This document shows positions 41,303-55,222 of a DNA stretch of 64,000 nt, one piece after another (the stretch's first letter is position 1; each line of letters opens with the position of its first letter). Position numbers and translations under genes: made by a program. The DNA lies in the NCBI RefSeq assembly GCF_026210795.1, contig NC_089432.1, forward strand, positions 3,534,001-3,598,000. The letters run 5' to 3'. This DNA comes from Rhizophagus irregularis (taxonomy: Eukaryota; Glomeromycota; Glomeromycetes; Glomerales; Glomeraceae). The notes under the pieces were generated by a model. The model saw only the letters and a program-made list of their open reading frames with translations. It made no database searches and was not told the origin of the DNA.

Positions 41303-44300
41303 CTAAAAGCACATAAACTTGCTTTTCTTGGCCATAAGCTCTTCCATTCGAGATTCGAGTTGCCTTCGTGCCTTTTCGGCGCTTTCCTTGGCTTTCCGTT
41401 CTTCTTCCAATATTGTTTCGATATCCTTTTTTTCTTGATATACTGATGTTCTTGCATATTCGAATTGTGCCGTAGTTTCGTCTAATTGAGATCGAAGAGT
41501 TTTTGTTTGTTCAATAAGTTCTGTTTTTTCCCTTTGTAAAATATGTAACTGTTGCTTGGCTACTCGAAGGTTTATTTCGTTTTCATCCAGAGAAGTCTCC
41601 AAAGTTTCAACAAGTCGTTTATTTTGTATATTTTCACCTTCAATTTTGGCCATTTTTCTATGGAGTTTTTGGATTTCTGTCGTAAGGTCACCCGTTGGAG
41701 TAACATTACCACAATCATTTGATCCGTTTCTTGAATGTGGCGGTCGGGGTATTCCCGGTGTTGGCGGTAAAGGTTGATATGGTGGTGGTGTAGGTGGTAA
41801 AGGTTGATTTGGTGGTGGCGTTGGTGGTGGTGATTTTACCAAATTAGCGGCTGCAACAATATTTGGACGTATTGATTTGTTAGATGACGTTGACATAATC
41901 GATAAGTTTGATAATCGAACACCTGTAGGGCCTGAAGTTCCTGTAGGTCCATCATGCTCGTTAATTGAAATTGCTCCAAAGGATGGACGACGTTTAGTTT
42001 CGGTTTCTACTCTACGTTCAAGGTCACTAATCTTATCTTGTAAAATCTTGATAAGATTATTTTGTTGAGAAATGGTACTTTCTTGTCTTTGTAATTTAGA
42101 TTTTATAGAATTATTTACATCTGATTTTGGAGTATTCTGAGCTTTTGAATTTATAGAATCAAAAGGTGTTCCGTTTGATATTTGTGACCTTAATTCACTT
42201 ATTTCTTTTTCAAGTTGTTCATTTATGTTCAATAATTTTGAAATCTCATTTTCCATTTCTTGATTATCTATTAACGATTGTTGTTTCAGACAGTTATGTT
42301 CATAGTCAAGTGAAATTAATTTATTATTCAATTCTGCAAGTTGAGTTGCTGTCTTATTTCCACCACGTCCAGCTGATTGTAATTGTTTCACCAAAGATTC
42401 AACCTTTTGATCAAGTTTTTTACATTCTTCTTTGAATGCATTATTAGCTTGCTCTAACCCTTCTTTTTCCGCCTCAATCTCGGTAATTTTTTCTTTCAAT
42501 ACTTCAACTGTAGCTCCATTAAGAGAATCCTTAGAGTTATTTAGTTCCTTTTCTAAATTTTTTATGTCACGCCCTAAAGTAGCTACGTGATCTTCTGCTG
42601 AGGTTAATTTTGCGCGAAGATTATCATTAATTTGACGTAAATTTTCATTTGCAATAGCAAGTTTTGAAAGTGTAGAATCAGATGATGATCCATATGCGTC
42701 AAAACTATCTGTCAAAGAATCGTTACTTTTATGTGAAGAAAGTGTTCTGTTATGTTTTTGACTTTCTTCGAGTGCCTTTTCCAATTCGACAATACGATTA
42801 TTTTGATCTTTGGAAGCCATATCAAAATCTTCATATTTAGTAGCAGTTTCTACAAAATCTTCAGTTATACTTTCGTAACTTTTTTGATAATGTTCCATTT
42901 GTTTTGCAAGATCAGCATTAATATTTAATTGATCCTTTTTATCAGTTTCAAGTTGTTTGGTAATCTTTTCTAACTCTTCAACTCGATCGCGATATGTTTT
43001 AGTTTCATTGTGAGAATTCTTAAGTTGATTTGCAAGATCTTCAACTACGTTATCACCAGAATTACTATAATTTTTTATCATTGCTTCCTTTTGTGTATCG
43101 CTAAGCTCATTTTGTAATTTTTTGCATTGTGATTTAAGTGTTTCAATTTCTACATTGGCATTATTAAGTTTTGAAGATTCGAAATTACGATTACTTTCTG
43201 CTGCTTTAAGTTGTTCTTCCAAAGTTTTTATTAACTTTATGTGTTTTTCATCCGATTTTTTGACAGACTCTAATTCAGAATTAACTTTTGCCATTGTCCC
43301 TTGTAATTTTTCCAAATTTTCTTGTTTATCTTTTAAAGAGGTCTCTAATTTCTTAACCAATTCTTCTTGCATGGATTTAGCGAATTTGGCTTCCTCCAAT
43401 TGTGCAGTCAATAAAACAATAGAACCAATACTCGTAGTTGCACTTGTGGGTTCTATAGATGCCAATTTTAACTCTAATTCCTTTACTAATTCACTTTGTT
43501 TAGCGGCAGTCTTTTTAGCAGCTTCCAATTCAGATGATGATGGACGTTCTAATAATCTTGTTTCTAATTCATAAAGTCGTGTATGAAGCTCTTTAACATG
43601 CTTAGCTTCAGAATTAGCAGACATTTTTGCATTTTCAAGATCTTTTCGTGTCTTTTGAAGAGCGGCCTCTAATTCAGAAATAAAAGAATCTTTAGATATA
43701 AGCATTTTATCTCTTATAAACAAAGTAGTATTGGCATCTTTTAATTTTTCTTCTAACTCTCGAGCCATTTCAATATGCATTTCTTCCGAAGCTTTGGCTT
43801 CACCAAATAAAGTTCCAACAGATGCAAGTTTCTTTCCAAGACTTGTTATTGTTTCTTGATCCAACTTTGAAGAATTTTTAACTTCTGCCAATTGATTTTC
43901 CAATTTACTTATAAAGAATTTCAACTTAGAAACTACTTGTTTTTGTGCAATTTCTTTTGTTTCAAGAATTTTTATAAGTTCAGAAACTCGATCAACATGT
44001 TCATCACGTTCTAATTCGAGTGATTTAATCTTATCTTTAAGTTCATTATTAAGAAGTTTGGCATTCGTTAATTCATCAGTTAGAGAACTAGCATCTTTAT
44101 CAACTGATTCAATATCTTTTAACGTTTGAATTTGACTTTCTAATATTTTTATCTTTTTAATTTCATCATCTCTTTGACGTTCTGTACTTTCTAATAATTT
44201 TGATAAATCATCCAATTTTTTCGAATTAACCGAATTTACTTCTTTTGCTCCTGATAATTCCTCCTTAACATTATTTAATTCAGTTTCAAGAGATATTATA

Positions 44301-47300
44301 TATTCTTTTTGTGTATTATATTCTTTTCTTAAATTTTCTAATTCTCTATTTACATTATCTTTTTCTCTAGATATAAGTTCAATTTGAGATTGTGATTGTT
44401 CTATAATACTTTTTTGTACAGATTCGGAATCCTTTAAAGTTATTATTTCATTCTTTAAATCTTGTAATTTAATTGATTCTTTTTCTGATATCTCTAATTT
44501 ATTTTCTAATTCTTTAATAGTATTTTGTAAATCGGATTTTGCATTCTTCAAATCAATAATTTCATTTTTCAACAAGGTAACTTTTTCATCTTTTTGAAGT
44601 TGTTTTAATCGATTTTCAAGTGTAACTATCTTATTACGTTGTATTGCATCTTGTTCACGTAAATTTTCGATTTCTTTATTTAAGAAATTAACTTGTTGTG
44701 AATCAATAAAAGTAGTAGTTGAACATACTTCATTAAGAAGATTTTCATGATTTTGTATTTGTATATTTTTTCCTAGTGTTTTAGATTTTAATAAATCTAC
44801 TTTACTACGTAAAGTAGCAAAATCATATTCTGATTTACTTAATTTAATTTGAAGTTCTTCAATCTTTAACTTATATTCAGCCTCAGTTTCTTTAGTTAAA
44901 TTTAATTCAGATCTTATATTTATTATATCTTCTTCAACATTATCATTACTTTCTGATAATTGTTTCTCTAATATTATAATTCTTTCTTTTTGAGAAATTT
45001 CAAGTTCTTTTAAACGTCGTAATTCTTGTTTATGTTTTGATTCCTCGGTTTCTAATGATCGTAAATATTCTAATGCTTTAGTTTCTCTTTCTTTAACTTC
45101 TTGAAGTTCCTTTTTCACATCATTAATTTCGGATTGTAAAAATTCATCTATACATTTACTATTTTCTACTTTTTGTAATTGTAATTGAATTTTTAACATT
45201 TGATCTTGCATATTTTCTTCACGATTTTTAACTTCAGAAAGTTGAGCTTTTAACATTAAAGCTTCGGCTTCTTTTTCTCTTAATTTTTGTTGTAAAACTC
45301 CTTTATCAAATAAATCCCTTTTCAATATTTCGATGAGTTCATATTTACGTTTAAGATCTGATTTAAGTGTTTCTAATTGAGATTGTAAAGCAACTACTAA
45401 TTCTTTAACACTATGTAAATTTTCGATAGAATCAGATTTACTTGCAAGTTCTCCTTGTAATGTTATCAATTGAGTTTGAAGTGTTTCTATAGATTTTTGT
45501 GTAGGATCTACAATATGAAGAGCTGAACTTCGAGAAGCTGGAATATGATTTATCTCCTTGGCTTTTGAAAGTTGTAATTCGAGATCTTTGACTTTTTCTT
45601 CCAATACTTTAACATTTTCATCAACATTTTGTTCAAGTTTATCAGATGAATTACCATCTGATATACTATCAGGAGCGGTGATGTTGTTACTAATCATATC
45701 GCTAATTAATTTATTATTCTTCTCTTCAACGACAAGACGATGATGTGCTTGTTTTACTTCCTGAAGTTCACTTTCAAGTTTCCTGATAATATTTAATCGA
45801 TCATCACTTGGAAGAAGTAAAGCTGCTATAGTATGACTTTTAGCTTCAATATCTACTTGAAGTTTTTCAAGTTTCATACGAAGAATTTTAATTTCATTTT
45901 CAGCTTCAGAAAAAGTTCCTAAATTTTCACCGGGTTTTATAAAAACTTTCCCTTCAAGTTTAGAGGCTGTTTCCGCAATTATTTCAAGTCTTTGATTTTC
46001 TTGAATATAATCAAGTTGATCTTCCAATTCTTTAATTCTCATTTGTAATTTGTTAACATTCTCTTCAATAGCTTTATTGTCCGTTATGACTACATCATTA
46101 GTGATATTCTGTTCTTGAATTGCTTGACGAAGTTCATCTCGAAGAATTTGAATATTTGATTCAATCTTTATAATATCTTCTCCCTTATTATTATTTCCTT
46201 TTTCATAATCAGAAATTTTTTCAATCGTTCGTCTTTGTTCTTCCTTAAGGTTTTCAACTTCTTCACGAAGTTTACTTACAATTTCAAGTTCATCAAGTTC
46301 TATCGTAGAAGATGAGTTCGGTTGATCAGAACGATCCGCCGATACAATAGACATAACTTCCAATTGCGCTATAGTATCACGTTTTTTAATTTCTTCACGT
46401 AATTCTTCAACAATCTCAAGAGTTGCACGATGACTCATCTGTAAGCGTGAAAATTCATCTTTAAAAGCATCTAATCCTATCGTCTTGTCTTCATTAAGTG
46501 ATTCAAGTTGTTTTAGCTCCATTTGAAGTTTTTGAACAATTGCAAGATGAGTAAGATCTCTTCTTTCTGAACCTCTAATATCACCTGATAAAGATTTGGA
46601 TTTTCGATGGAGTTCACGCTTCTTTATAGCGGACAACGCATTATCAAAAGGATCTTTGGCAGTCTCTTCAAACCGTAGTTGTTGCGGAAGAGACATGGAA
46701 AAAGTACTTTGAGGTGACATTGGTGTCATAGGCGTTGATGGAGTTGTACATCTGAAATCATCAAACATTTCTGAACTTGTCATTCTTGCTTCATTAAGTT
46801 GTGCCTGAAGTTCACTTATTTCATTAAGACAAGCTTGATACTTGGCTTTTATCTCATCGAATTCTTCAACTGTTTTTACATGAGTTTGTTGTAACTTGAC
46901 CAATTTTTTCTCTAAATCAACAGCTAATAAACGATCTTGTTCATCTTTTAATGATAATCCTTCCATTATTGGTATTGGTGAATAAGGTTTTTCATCTTCA
47001 AAAGTCAATGATGCTATTGACTCTGATCGTTGACGTATAACTTGCTGATTATTTGACTCAAATTCTTGAACTTTCATTCTTCTTAACCTTTCAAGTTCAA
47101 TTATAAGTTTATTCACTCTCTCTTCAAGTTGAATAATTCTACGATCACGTTCATCAATTGCGCCAAGTAACATTTTCTTTTCTTCATCAGTATTTGCTTC
47201 TCTCATTTTGATTTCTAATTCAATATAATCCCTCTCTCTTTGTTGAAGTCGTTTCTCAAGTCGCTCAATCGTTTGATTAAATCTAGTGAGTTGTTCTTCA

Positions 47301-49975
47301 CCCGATGCTAAACGTGATTCTAGATCTTGAATATAACCTTCACTATTAGATCCATTAGATTTCAATCGAGTTACTTCATTCTTTAATTCATTGATTAATT
47401 CTTGATCTTTCTTTTGTTCCTCTGAGAAATCTTCAAGTTTAGATTCAAGATCTTTTATATAACGTTCTGAAGTTTCTTCATGTTCACAATATTGTGCTAT
47501 CTTATTCTTCAAATCGTTTATTAAATTCTTATTTTGTTCATTTATCTGTTCAGCATACTCTAACTTACTTTCTTGATCATGCATTATTGTCTCCGTGTGA
47601 TTTAGAGCAGCACGCACAAGAGCCAATTGACTTTCAAGAGCAGATATTGATTTTTCATATTCTTCAATAACAGGTTCGACTGCTTCTTGAAAACTAGCAG
47701 GATCATGTTTCATAACCTCCTCTCCTTGTAATTGAATATCTTTTTTAACAATTTCACTTGTTTTTATATTATCACCTAATCCATCAAAATTGTCCTGATG
47801 TAACGCAAGTTTAGCGGAAGTTTTTGCATGTATTTGGGACAATTTAGAATATGAACGTTGTAATTCCTCTAATTGTCCTTCTAAATCTTCAAGGTCTTTG
47901 TTCTTAATATTATTGTTTTTAGGATCAATGTTTGTTGTAATAATTGTAAGAGGAGATTTTGGTCGAGCTAATCGACTTGGAGGAGGTGTTGAATCATTAC
48001 TACTATTAGGAGTAATTAATGTTGGAGTATTCCTTCCAGAACTATTATTTGAACCATGATTAATAATATTATTTATTGTATTATTACTAGATAAATTTGA
48101 AGATTTTAAAGATTTGATTTCTGATCTTAATTTTAAGACCATATTTTGTAAATGTTCTATATCATGCCATCCAGCTTCTTCTTGATTAACTGTAGCAATA
48201 TTTTTTATATTACGCGCTCGATTTGCATATTTAAGAGTATTAACAGTTTCATTTAAATTATATTCAGCAGGTGAAGCACAAGCTATCATTAATGTTTGAG
48301 CATTTCCACCTAATGAATCTTGTAGTAACCTAGTAAGTTTAGAATCTCGATATGGAATATGCGTTGTATGTTTTGCTTTGTTTGGATCACCTAAAGCTGA
48401 TATTACATTTCCTAATGCAAGTAAACCAGAATTAATCGATATTCCTTCTTTAGCACGATCGCCTACCGCAGCAGATCTTTTTAGCTATATATGGATACAA
48501 TATTAAAAAAAAAGGTTAAAAAAAAAAAAAAAAAAATTTTTTTTTTAACAAAAATCAAAAATATCATTTTATTTGATCTTAAAAAAAAAATAATGTTAAC
48601 TCACTCTCTCACTTCCAGCCAAATCTACAAAATGAAATTTACTCGTCACTGTAACGAGTTCCCCTTCATCAAATCTTCTACTCTGTCGTAAATTATTCAT
48701 ACTTGATTGTGGTCGAAGTCCGAATTTTGGTTCAAGCATTTTTGATGGAGTACCAGGTCGAGCAGGTGCTTGAGTTGCGGATGTGCCGACATATTTTTGT
48801 TGAATCATTGTAACAGAAAATATAGCATGTGATCGCGAAGATTGTGCATTCATATCAGTTGCACCGACCTGACGATTTGCAGAACCGCGTGCTAAAAATC
48901 TAATATAAAAAAAAATAATAATAAAAATAAAGAATGGGTATGGTTGATTTTTTTTTAAAAAAAAGACAATATTTGATATATTGATAAAAATAAAAAATAA
49001 TCACCCCATAACTTCATCTACACTATTTACTCTCATTTCTTGTAACCCATTCCATATAATATTTCCTTTTGTATCTTCACGAATTGTAACTTGAGGTCTA
49101 CTATCACCAAAACTTTCACCAAGAAGATCAATTAAATCCTCATTATATATTTCAATAAAAGAAACCTTTAAAGAAAATTTCCGCGATTTATAATGAGCAG
49201 AATTCATTGAAGAAAATAAAGTCTGCATTGCGCGAGGGATTATACCCTTTGATTCTGGTGGAATTGAATGACTATCAGCCGTACCCATTGTATGAGTTTT
49301 ACCCGAAGAAGTTTGACCGTAAGCTAAAATTGTTACATTATAACCTATAATAAAAGTAAAAAAAAAAAAATACGAATAATTTATAATTAAAATTCAAATT
49401 ATTTAAAAGTATATTACACGTGAAATTATACGCGCAATTAATCAAGCTACACAAGCTACAATCTTTTCATCACGCTAAATAAGTCGCGTCAACGTGACGT
49501 GATCCGGGTATTTTAAAAAACCTACAAAAACCTAAATTAATTTATTAATCACATACCCTCTAAAAAATTATCTACTAATTTTACTATTGCCTTATCATAT
49601 ACATCTTGTTGTGTTGATTCCGGACCAAATACATAATCGTAACTAAATACTTGTTTCTTATCAGCTTGAACAACAACTTGATTTGGCGCAGAAGTTGTAA
49701 GAACTTGACGTTGAAATCGTGTCGGTAAATTATCTTGAGTTGTGATTGGTCTGATACGAACAACTAAAGAATAAGAATTATAGAATATAAATTAATAATC
49801 GAATAGATCAAACCTAAAATTACAATTTTGAAAAGTGATGATCTCTATCGAAATAATCTTTATTAAGAGGATAATAAACTATTTTTGAGATTTTTTATTA
49901 TTTAAAAATGATTCGGTTAATATACTTACCCACTTGTACTGAAGTCTTTTCTGATCCTCCTCCTGTTGAGGCCAT
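41303..49975 (-). CDS. large kinesin with N-terminal motor and long coiled-coil tail
   Basis: Five exons (49975-49930, 49763-49557, 49344-49005, 48899-48605, 48484-41303) close into one frame of 2689 residues. The motor domain (~15-365) has the P-loop GQTSSGKT (94-101), switch I SSRSH (218-222), switch II DLAGSE (290-295) and the exit [16 protein letters not shown]...ANRARNIKN. An insertion between the last two switches (TPSKMLEP...) and the overall pattern resemble kinesin-4 (KIF4/KIF21) motors; the subfamily is inferred. The remaining ~2300 residues are almost entirely heptad-rich coiled coil, with a Ser/Thr/Pro-rich gap, then a proline-rich stretch ([14 protein letters not shown]) near the C terminus and the ending KSKFMCF. 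The tail is one uninterrupted 7.2 kb exon. Expected role: a dimeric microtubule motor in long-distance transport or spindle/microtubule-length control. It is much longer than most fungal kinesins. Confidence 0.93.
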
Positions 49976-52900
49976 TATTAAAATGGTAAAAAATTATACG
50001 TAAAACTTCTCGAGGGAAAAGTAATTTTTTTAAATCTTGGTCGTGACGAATAATTTAATAGTTCGTCTTTTTTATATTTACAGCTATTTTTTTAGCTAAA
50101 GTTCATCTACCAAATGGGTACGAGCCCGCTCGTTATTTTTAAAGTGGGTCAGTGGTTTATATTATTATATAAAATAAATAGAAATTAAAATATTTTTTCG
50201 TACTTTTTGTACTTTTTTTTGTTTTTAATTTAGAATTTTTTTTTTTTAGGTTTTCTAACAAAAAAAAAACTATATTTTTTTTTACTATAATACAAAGGTG
50301 TTTTTTTTTCGAATGTCGACTAGTTAAACAAATAACTGGTATGAAAAAAAAGTAAAATAGAAGAAAAGGAAAAAAAAAAAATGAAGAAAAGCCGACAAAA
50401 AATGAAAAAAGAGTTTTTTTATTATTTTTCACTACGACTTATCGAAAACAATAGAATAAACGTGACGCCGTATTTTTTGGTTAGGGTAAAAATAAAAAAA
50501 AAAATATTTTTTTTATTTTTTATTTTTTTTCTTTTGTTCTTCCTGTCTCTTGAATAACTAGTCGAATTCGTAAATAACCAAAAAATAAAATTATTTGTTT
50601 TGGTGATTTTTTTTTTCGATTTTATTTTTTATTTATTTAATATAAACTTGTGGTCAAGTTTTTGAGATACAAAATTTTTGGAGGGATATCAATTGGTGTT
50701 GACCTAATGTCTAACAAATGCGTCGAACTAATGATGATGGTTTTGTTAATTGACACAGGGGATGACATATAACCTTGAAAGAAACTGACATAATATTTGC
50801 TTATCACATGTAACGGTTCACATAATACTGTAAATGGTTACTACTATAATATTCATGATAATCGAAGAATGTGTGCATTGTCCGCATATCGGCGGCACAT
50901 AAAAATAATATAGTTTATTTATTTATTGTAGGGTTCGATCATCCAAATATATATTTTAAATCCCAATAAGACCAATAGGATGATGACCTATTAATATCAC
51001 AAGTATGTGACGAAAAGTAAAAAAAAAGTTCATATAGAGAATAATATACAATCAAAATTTGGGCGTATATTTCCAACTTCAGCCTTATGGAAGTCATCTG
51101 ATCATCCCAAAAAAAAAAAAAAATTTTTTTTTTCCAGCAACCTAAACTCAAATATTCAAATATTTTTGAAGAGGATAATATATATTTATTTTTTTTAAAT
51201 AAATAGATAAATAATAGAAACAAGTTTTTCAATAAATAAAATTTAATGCATAACTTGGATAAAAACTGGAAATTGTGAAAAAGAGAGACCTGAAATGTAT
51301 AAGTTCATTATTGACATTTGACATATCTATGATATCTATGACGCCCTTTCGATCACCTTATTATGGAAATCCGTTTATTACATAGCCTAGTTTATATTTA
51401 CTATTTATTATAAATATAGAGATAATTTCTAGTAATCAATTACGATTATAAATTAAATCTTTTTAATTAATTTTAGGTAAACTATATATATAAAACGTAT
51501 ATACTTACTTATTTGGGTTAGATCAACCTGATCACAAAGTTTCGGCTGCAATCACCCTGCATGATAATTATTTTTGTAATATCATCTGATTTGTGTAATA
51601 TAAATTTCTTCTTTCCTGGAGATCATCAAAATTTAAACATTGCATACATACATTACTTTTTTACAACTTAGGGGTCTACTATCCCTAATAAAAAAAATTC
51701 GATTTTTTTTTTAATAATCTTTTTCGACCAGATCTACTACAACAAACAAATTTTCTGCAGGGGTTAAAATTAAATAATTAAAAGTCGAATAAATTAAGTT
51801 ATAAAATAAAAAAAAAAATGATTTTAAAACGATTTAGAATAATATGTAACAATTTTTTTTTTTTTAAAAAAAAAAATTTATTTCACTATTTAATAATTTT
51901 TTATCAGTTTTATTACAATGTAGAACATGTCGATACCGCCAAAAAAATTAATTTGGAAATTACAAATTATAAATTTTGCATAAAATTTTGTAATTATTGC
52001 ATTAATAACAATTTGATTATTAATTTCTGAATTTGGGGATTTATCAGAATCCGCTTACCAATAATCTTGTAAAAAAAAATTAAAGAGAGTACGAGAAATT
52101 TCACAACATTTGATTTTCATTACACGATATTTTAAAAAAATTAAATTATTTGACTGAAAAAAATATATATATATATTTTAACTACGTGCCACTATTAGAC
52201 AACAATTACCATATGATTTTTGTTAAAAAATTGCCATAAAAAAAAAATAATATCAATTTTAAGCAATATTATTGGTCATTAGGTTCATGACTTCATGCAT
52301 TTTTTTTTTTTTGTTAACAGGCATATTACAAATTTTACTGTGTATATTATAAATTATATTATAAATATTTGATCTTCCATATATTTTGAATTTTTTTAGA
52401 ACCTAATCGCATTTTCTTTATTTTTAGTAACGAAAAAATGGAATTTATGTTTTGCCATTAGATCTACTATAATAATCATTTCACGGAAAAATGATTTCAC
52501 AATTACGCACTTGTGCTGTACTGTAAAATTACTTCAACTTTTTTTTAACTAATAATACTTTTTCTTCTAATATTTGATAGTCATCTCATCCGTGAGAAAA
52601 AAACCATGTATTGGACTGAATCATATGTCGTACACTTGTCGTACACACCATGATCATAATAACGGCGATCCTTTTTCCTTTTTTTTTATTTTTCTTCTTT
52701 TACTCAAATTTTGTTTCACAGAAAATCAACAAATATTAATCTGTGCCTTTAATTCGTCATGATACTGTTCTGGAAGCGCCGGTCTACTTGTTCGAAAAAA
52801 TAAAATGATACAGCTGTCACCAGTAAAATTGAACCATTAGTATTAACCCTACCAAAAAAATCCATTAGTAAATAAATCTACCAAAAAATTTTGGTAGATC

Positions 52901-53906
52901 CAAAAAACCATAGGTAATAAAACTTATCAAAAAAACTGACAAAAATAAGCCTATCTCAGAATCCATCTAAATGAATACCAATCATTAAACCTTTTTATCA
53001 TCTACATAAATAAAGCTGAAATAACAGGTCAACTGTCCAATTATGAATTGTAGTTAAATAGAATTTCCAAATTCGAATACAAATCGATACAAGCAATTTC
53101 GAACTCCCTAATTACTTCGAGTATCATCTCAAGTTTATTTGATGAAAATTATAAATATAAGAAATCATGTGCCTTTATCAACGAATAAAAATTGTCCTCA
53201 TCTACTATCACTGCTTCAATCATTCTGTTAAATAATCTTAATGTAAGAGATGTCATAGTATCATTCGAAAATATGCAAACGTAATAATACAGTGTTAAAT
53301 TCTTAAAAGATGATCAGGAGAAATATCAAACACCAACTATTACAATATATATTCATTATTGGGAAACAATATCTATACCTTCTTAGTAATCAAATATTAA
53401 GAAATTTCACTTATCATGCTTTATCCTTCCTCATGACTTTTACACCTTTTTAGTAATAAAATATCAAAAGAAATTTCGTACCTTACAACTCCTAACTCCT
53501 AATGATAATAGATATCAAATAATAAGCGTTACGCGTTTCTAATTTCAGACAATAGCATATTTACTGTAATTAATTTATAATGCTTAACAGTCATTAATAT
53601 CATCACTTTGTTTTTATGTTTCTAATTATTTGTTTTATTAGCTTTATTAGCAAAAATTATAAATATTAAAGATGTGATAATTAATTTGAACAAATCAGTA
53701 TAATAATAATCAGATGACAATACAGTATATTGTACAACTGACTTCTATAATCAAAAAGCATCATCTTTAATCAAAAACGATATATTTGCTAAGCAATTGA
53801 TTATTGTTTGATATCATGTGATTATTACCAAATCTGTGCGACAATCGTTCTTATAAATATCATTGTTTCAAAGAAATCAAGAAATCTCTCTTAAAATATA
53901 TAAATT
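49976..53906. other. 3.9 kb intergenic region, AT-rich
   Basis: It lies between the divergent starts of the kinesin and Uma2-like genes, so it should contain both promoters. Short open frames (for example 50157-50432, 51818-52030) are coded by A and T runs and are not called. 52840-52930 has a degenerate repeat of CCAAAAAA(T/C) around TAGTAAATAAATC. No recognisable mobile element was found. Confidence 0.45.
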
Positions 53907-55222
53907 ATGGCAGATGGTAAGATTATAATATAGAAATTTACCAGTTTTCCCATTTAATAAAGTCTATAGCAATAAAAATTACCAGCTTTGTGCATTCTTC
54001 TCCATATAGATTATTGGCGATATCAACAACTCCATTAAAATATTGTATAAAGCTTTATCATATCTAATTTCCTATAAAAACTAATGTAATTTCAGACTCA
54101 GGAATTCGTTATTTTCCTTGTCGCGTCACGCGTTCCCAGTCTCGACAATCTAGTCAACAGTCTAATCAACTTATCTCTCAACCTAGTGACTCTAGTCAAC
54201 CTTCTTCCCAGTCTAGTCAACTTTTTTCCCTGTCTAGCCAACTTACTCTCCAGCCTACACGAGAGAAAAGGCTTCACTTATCCTCCGCAGCTATTAATTC
54301 AGCAGGAGAAAAATTGCTCTCATTCCAAAAAGCACGAGAAGTAGGGAAAGAAGTGAAGGAAGAGGAAGAGGAAGGATATACAGGATCGAGGGAAATAGTT
54401 ATAAAAGAAAATGTGTCTCTTGAAAAATATCTCCAATATCGTGAAAATAATGCAATTCCTTCAGTTCGCATGTATCTACATAACGGGAATATCATAATTT
54501 ATGAAGTACCTTCCTTTGTTCATGGAGTAACAGCAGGACGTATTTTGGTATTGATGGGTGGATGGAATAATTGGGATTTCGCGTATGGTACTGAAGCAAC
54601 CATGATTTTGGGTCCAAACACTGCAAAGGAATCTGATTTTTGGGTTCGACCAAGACATCTTCCTGACCCACCAATTGGATCAGGTCTGGGTGCAGATAGA
54701 AATGATAAGGCATATCCAACAATGATGATTGAGGTTGGTTTTTCTCAGAGTCTTCTAGACCTTCATCGAAAAACCGTTCTCTACTTTAGTCCACGAACCA
54801 CAATCCAGATTGTGTTAGCCATCAAGATATTTGGAGTTCGCACAGACCCTAATACGAACACTAGTACTATTGCACTAATTGCTGCGTTATATCTTCGTAC
54901 AAGCGCAACTCCGCTGATTCCAACTAGTGTCATTTCTTTTGGGACGGCAGATCCTGATGCAAATACCGTAAACTGTATTATTAATCAAATGGGTGTTCCT
55001 CCTGGTAGTTTTACTGGTGTTGGGCGTCCTGATCCTAATAACAACAATAATAACTTTCCTCCTTGTAATGCGCCCAATCTTCCAGATTATCAAATGAATA
55101 TTCCTGGACCGGAATTATATAATGGGGTTCCAGTACATAGACTTCCCCCAGGGTTTGCTGCTGGATTTAATCTGGATCTTTGGGACATTCGAAATGAAAT
55201 AGAAGTTGAACTTCGCATATAA
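53907..55222 (+). CDS. Uma2-like (PD-(D/E)XK fold) putative nuclease
   Basis: A 10-nt first exon (ATGGCAGATG, 53907-53916), a GTAAGA donor and an acceptor at 54095 join exon 2 (54096-55222) in frame, giving 378 residues. Residues ~14-55 are a Ser/Gln-rich low-complexity region (SRQSSQQSNQLISQPSDSSQ). The core matches the Uma2 pattern: SDFWVRP (D184), PTMMIEVGFSQS (E216), then RKTVLYF (R228/K229) and IQIVLAIKIFGV. In this family the lysine of the ExK motif is often displaced, as seems true here. The C-terminal region is Pro/Asn-rich (DPNNNNNNFPP) and ends IRNEIEVELRI. Uma2 domains are mainly bacterial and cyanobacterial and are also expanded in these fungi, so ancient transfer or transposon linkage is possible. 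DNA cleavage is inferred, not shown. The tiny first exon is the least certain part. Confidence 0.75.

Noticed and set aside
43122..43574. 150-codon plus-strand open frame, and others at 39377-39952, 41556-41777 and 42166-42435
   Set aside because: They are antisense shadows of the kinesin and MACPF-like coding exons, with Ser/Leu-rich composition expected from reversed coiled-coil codons.
50157..52030. Open frames of 60-97 codons in the intergenic region
   Set aside because: They are composed of A/T homopolymer codons (F, K, L, I, N) with no recognisable motif or splice context.
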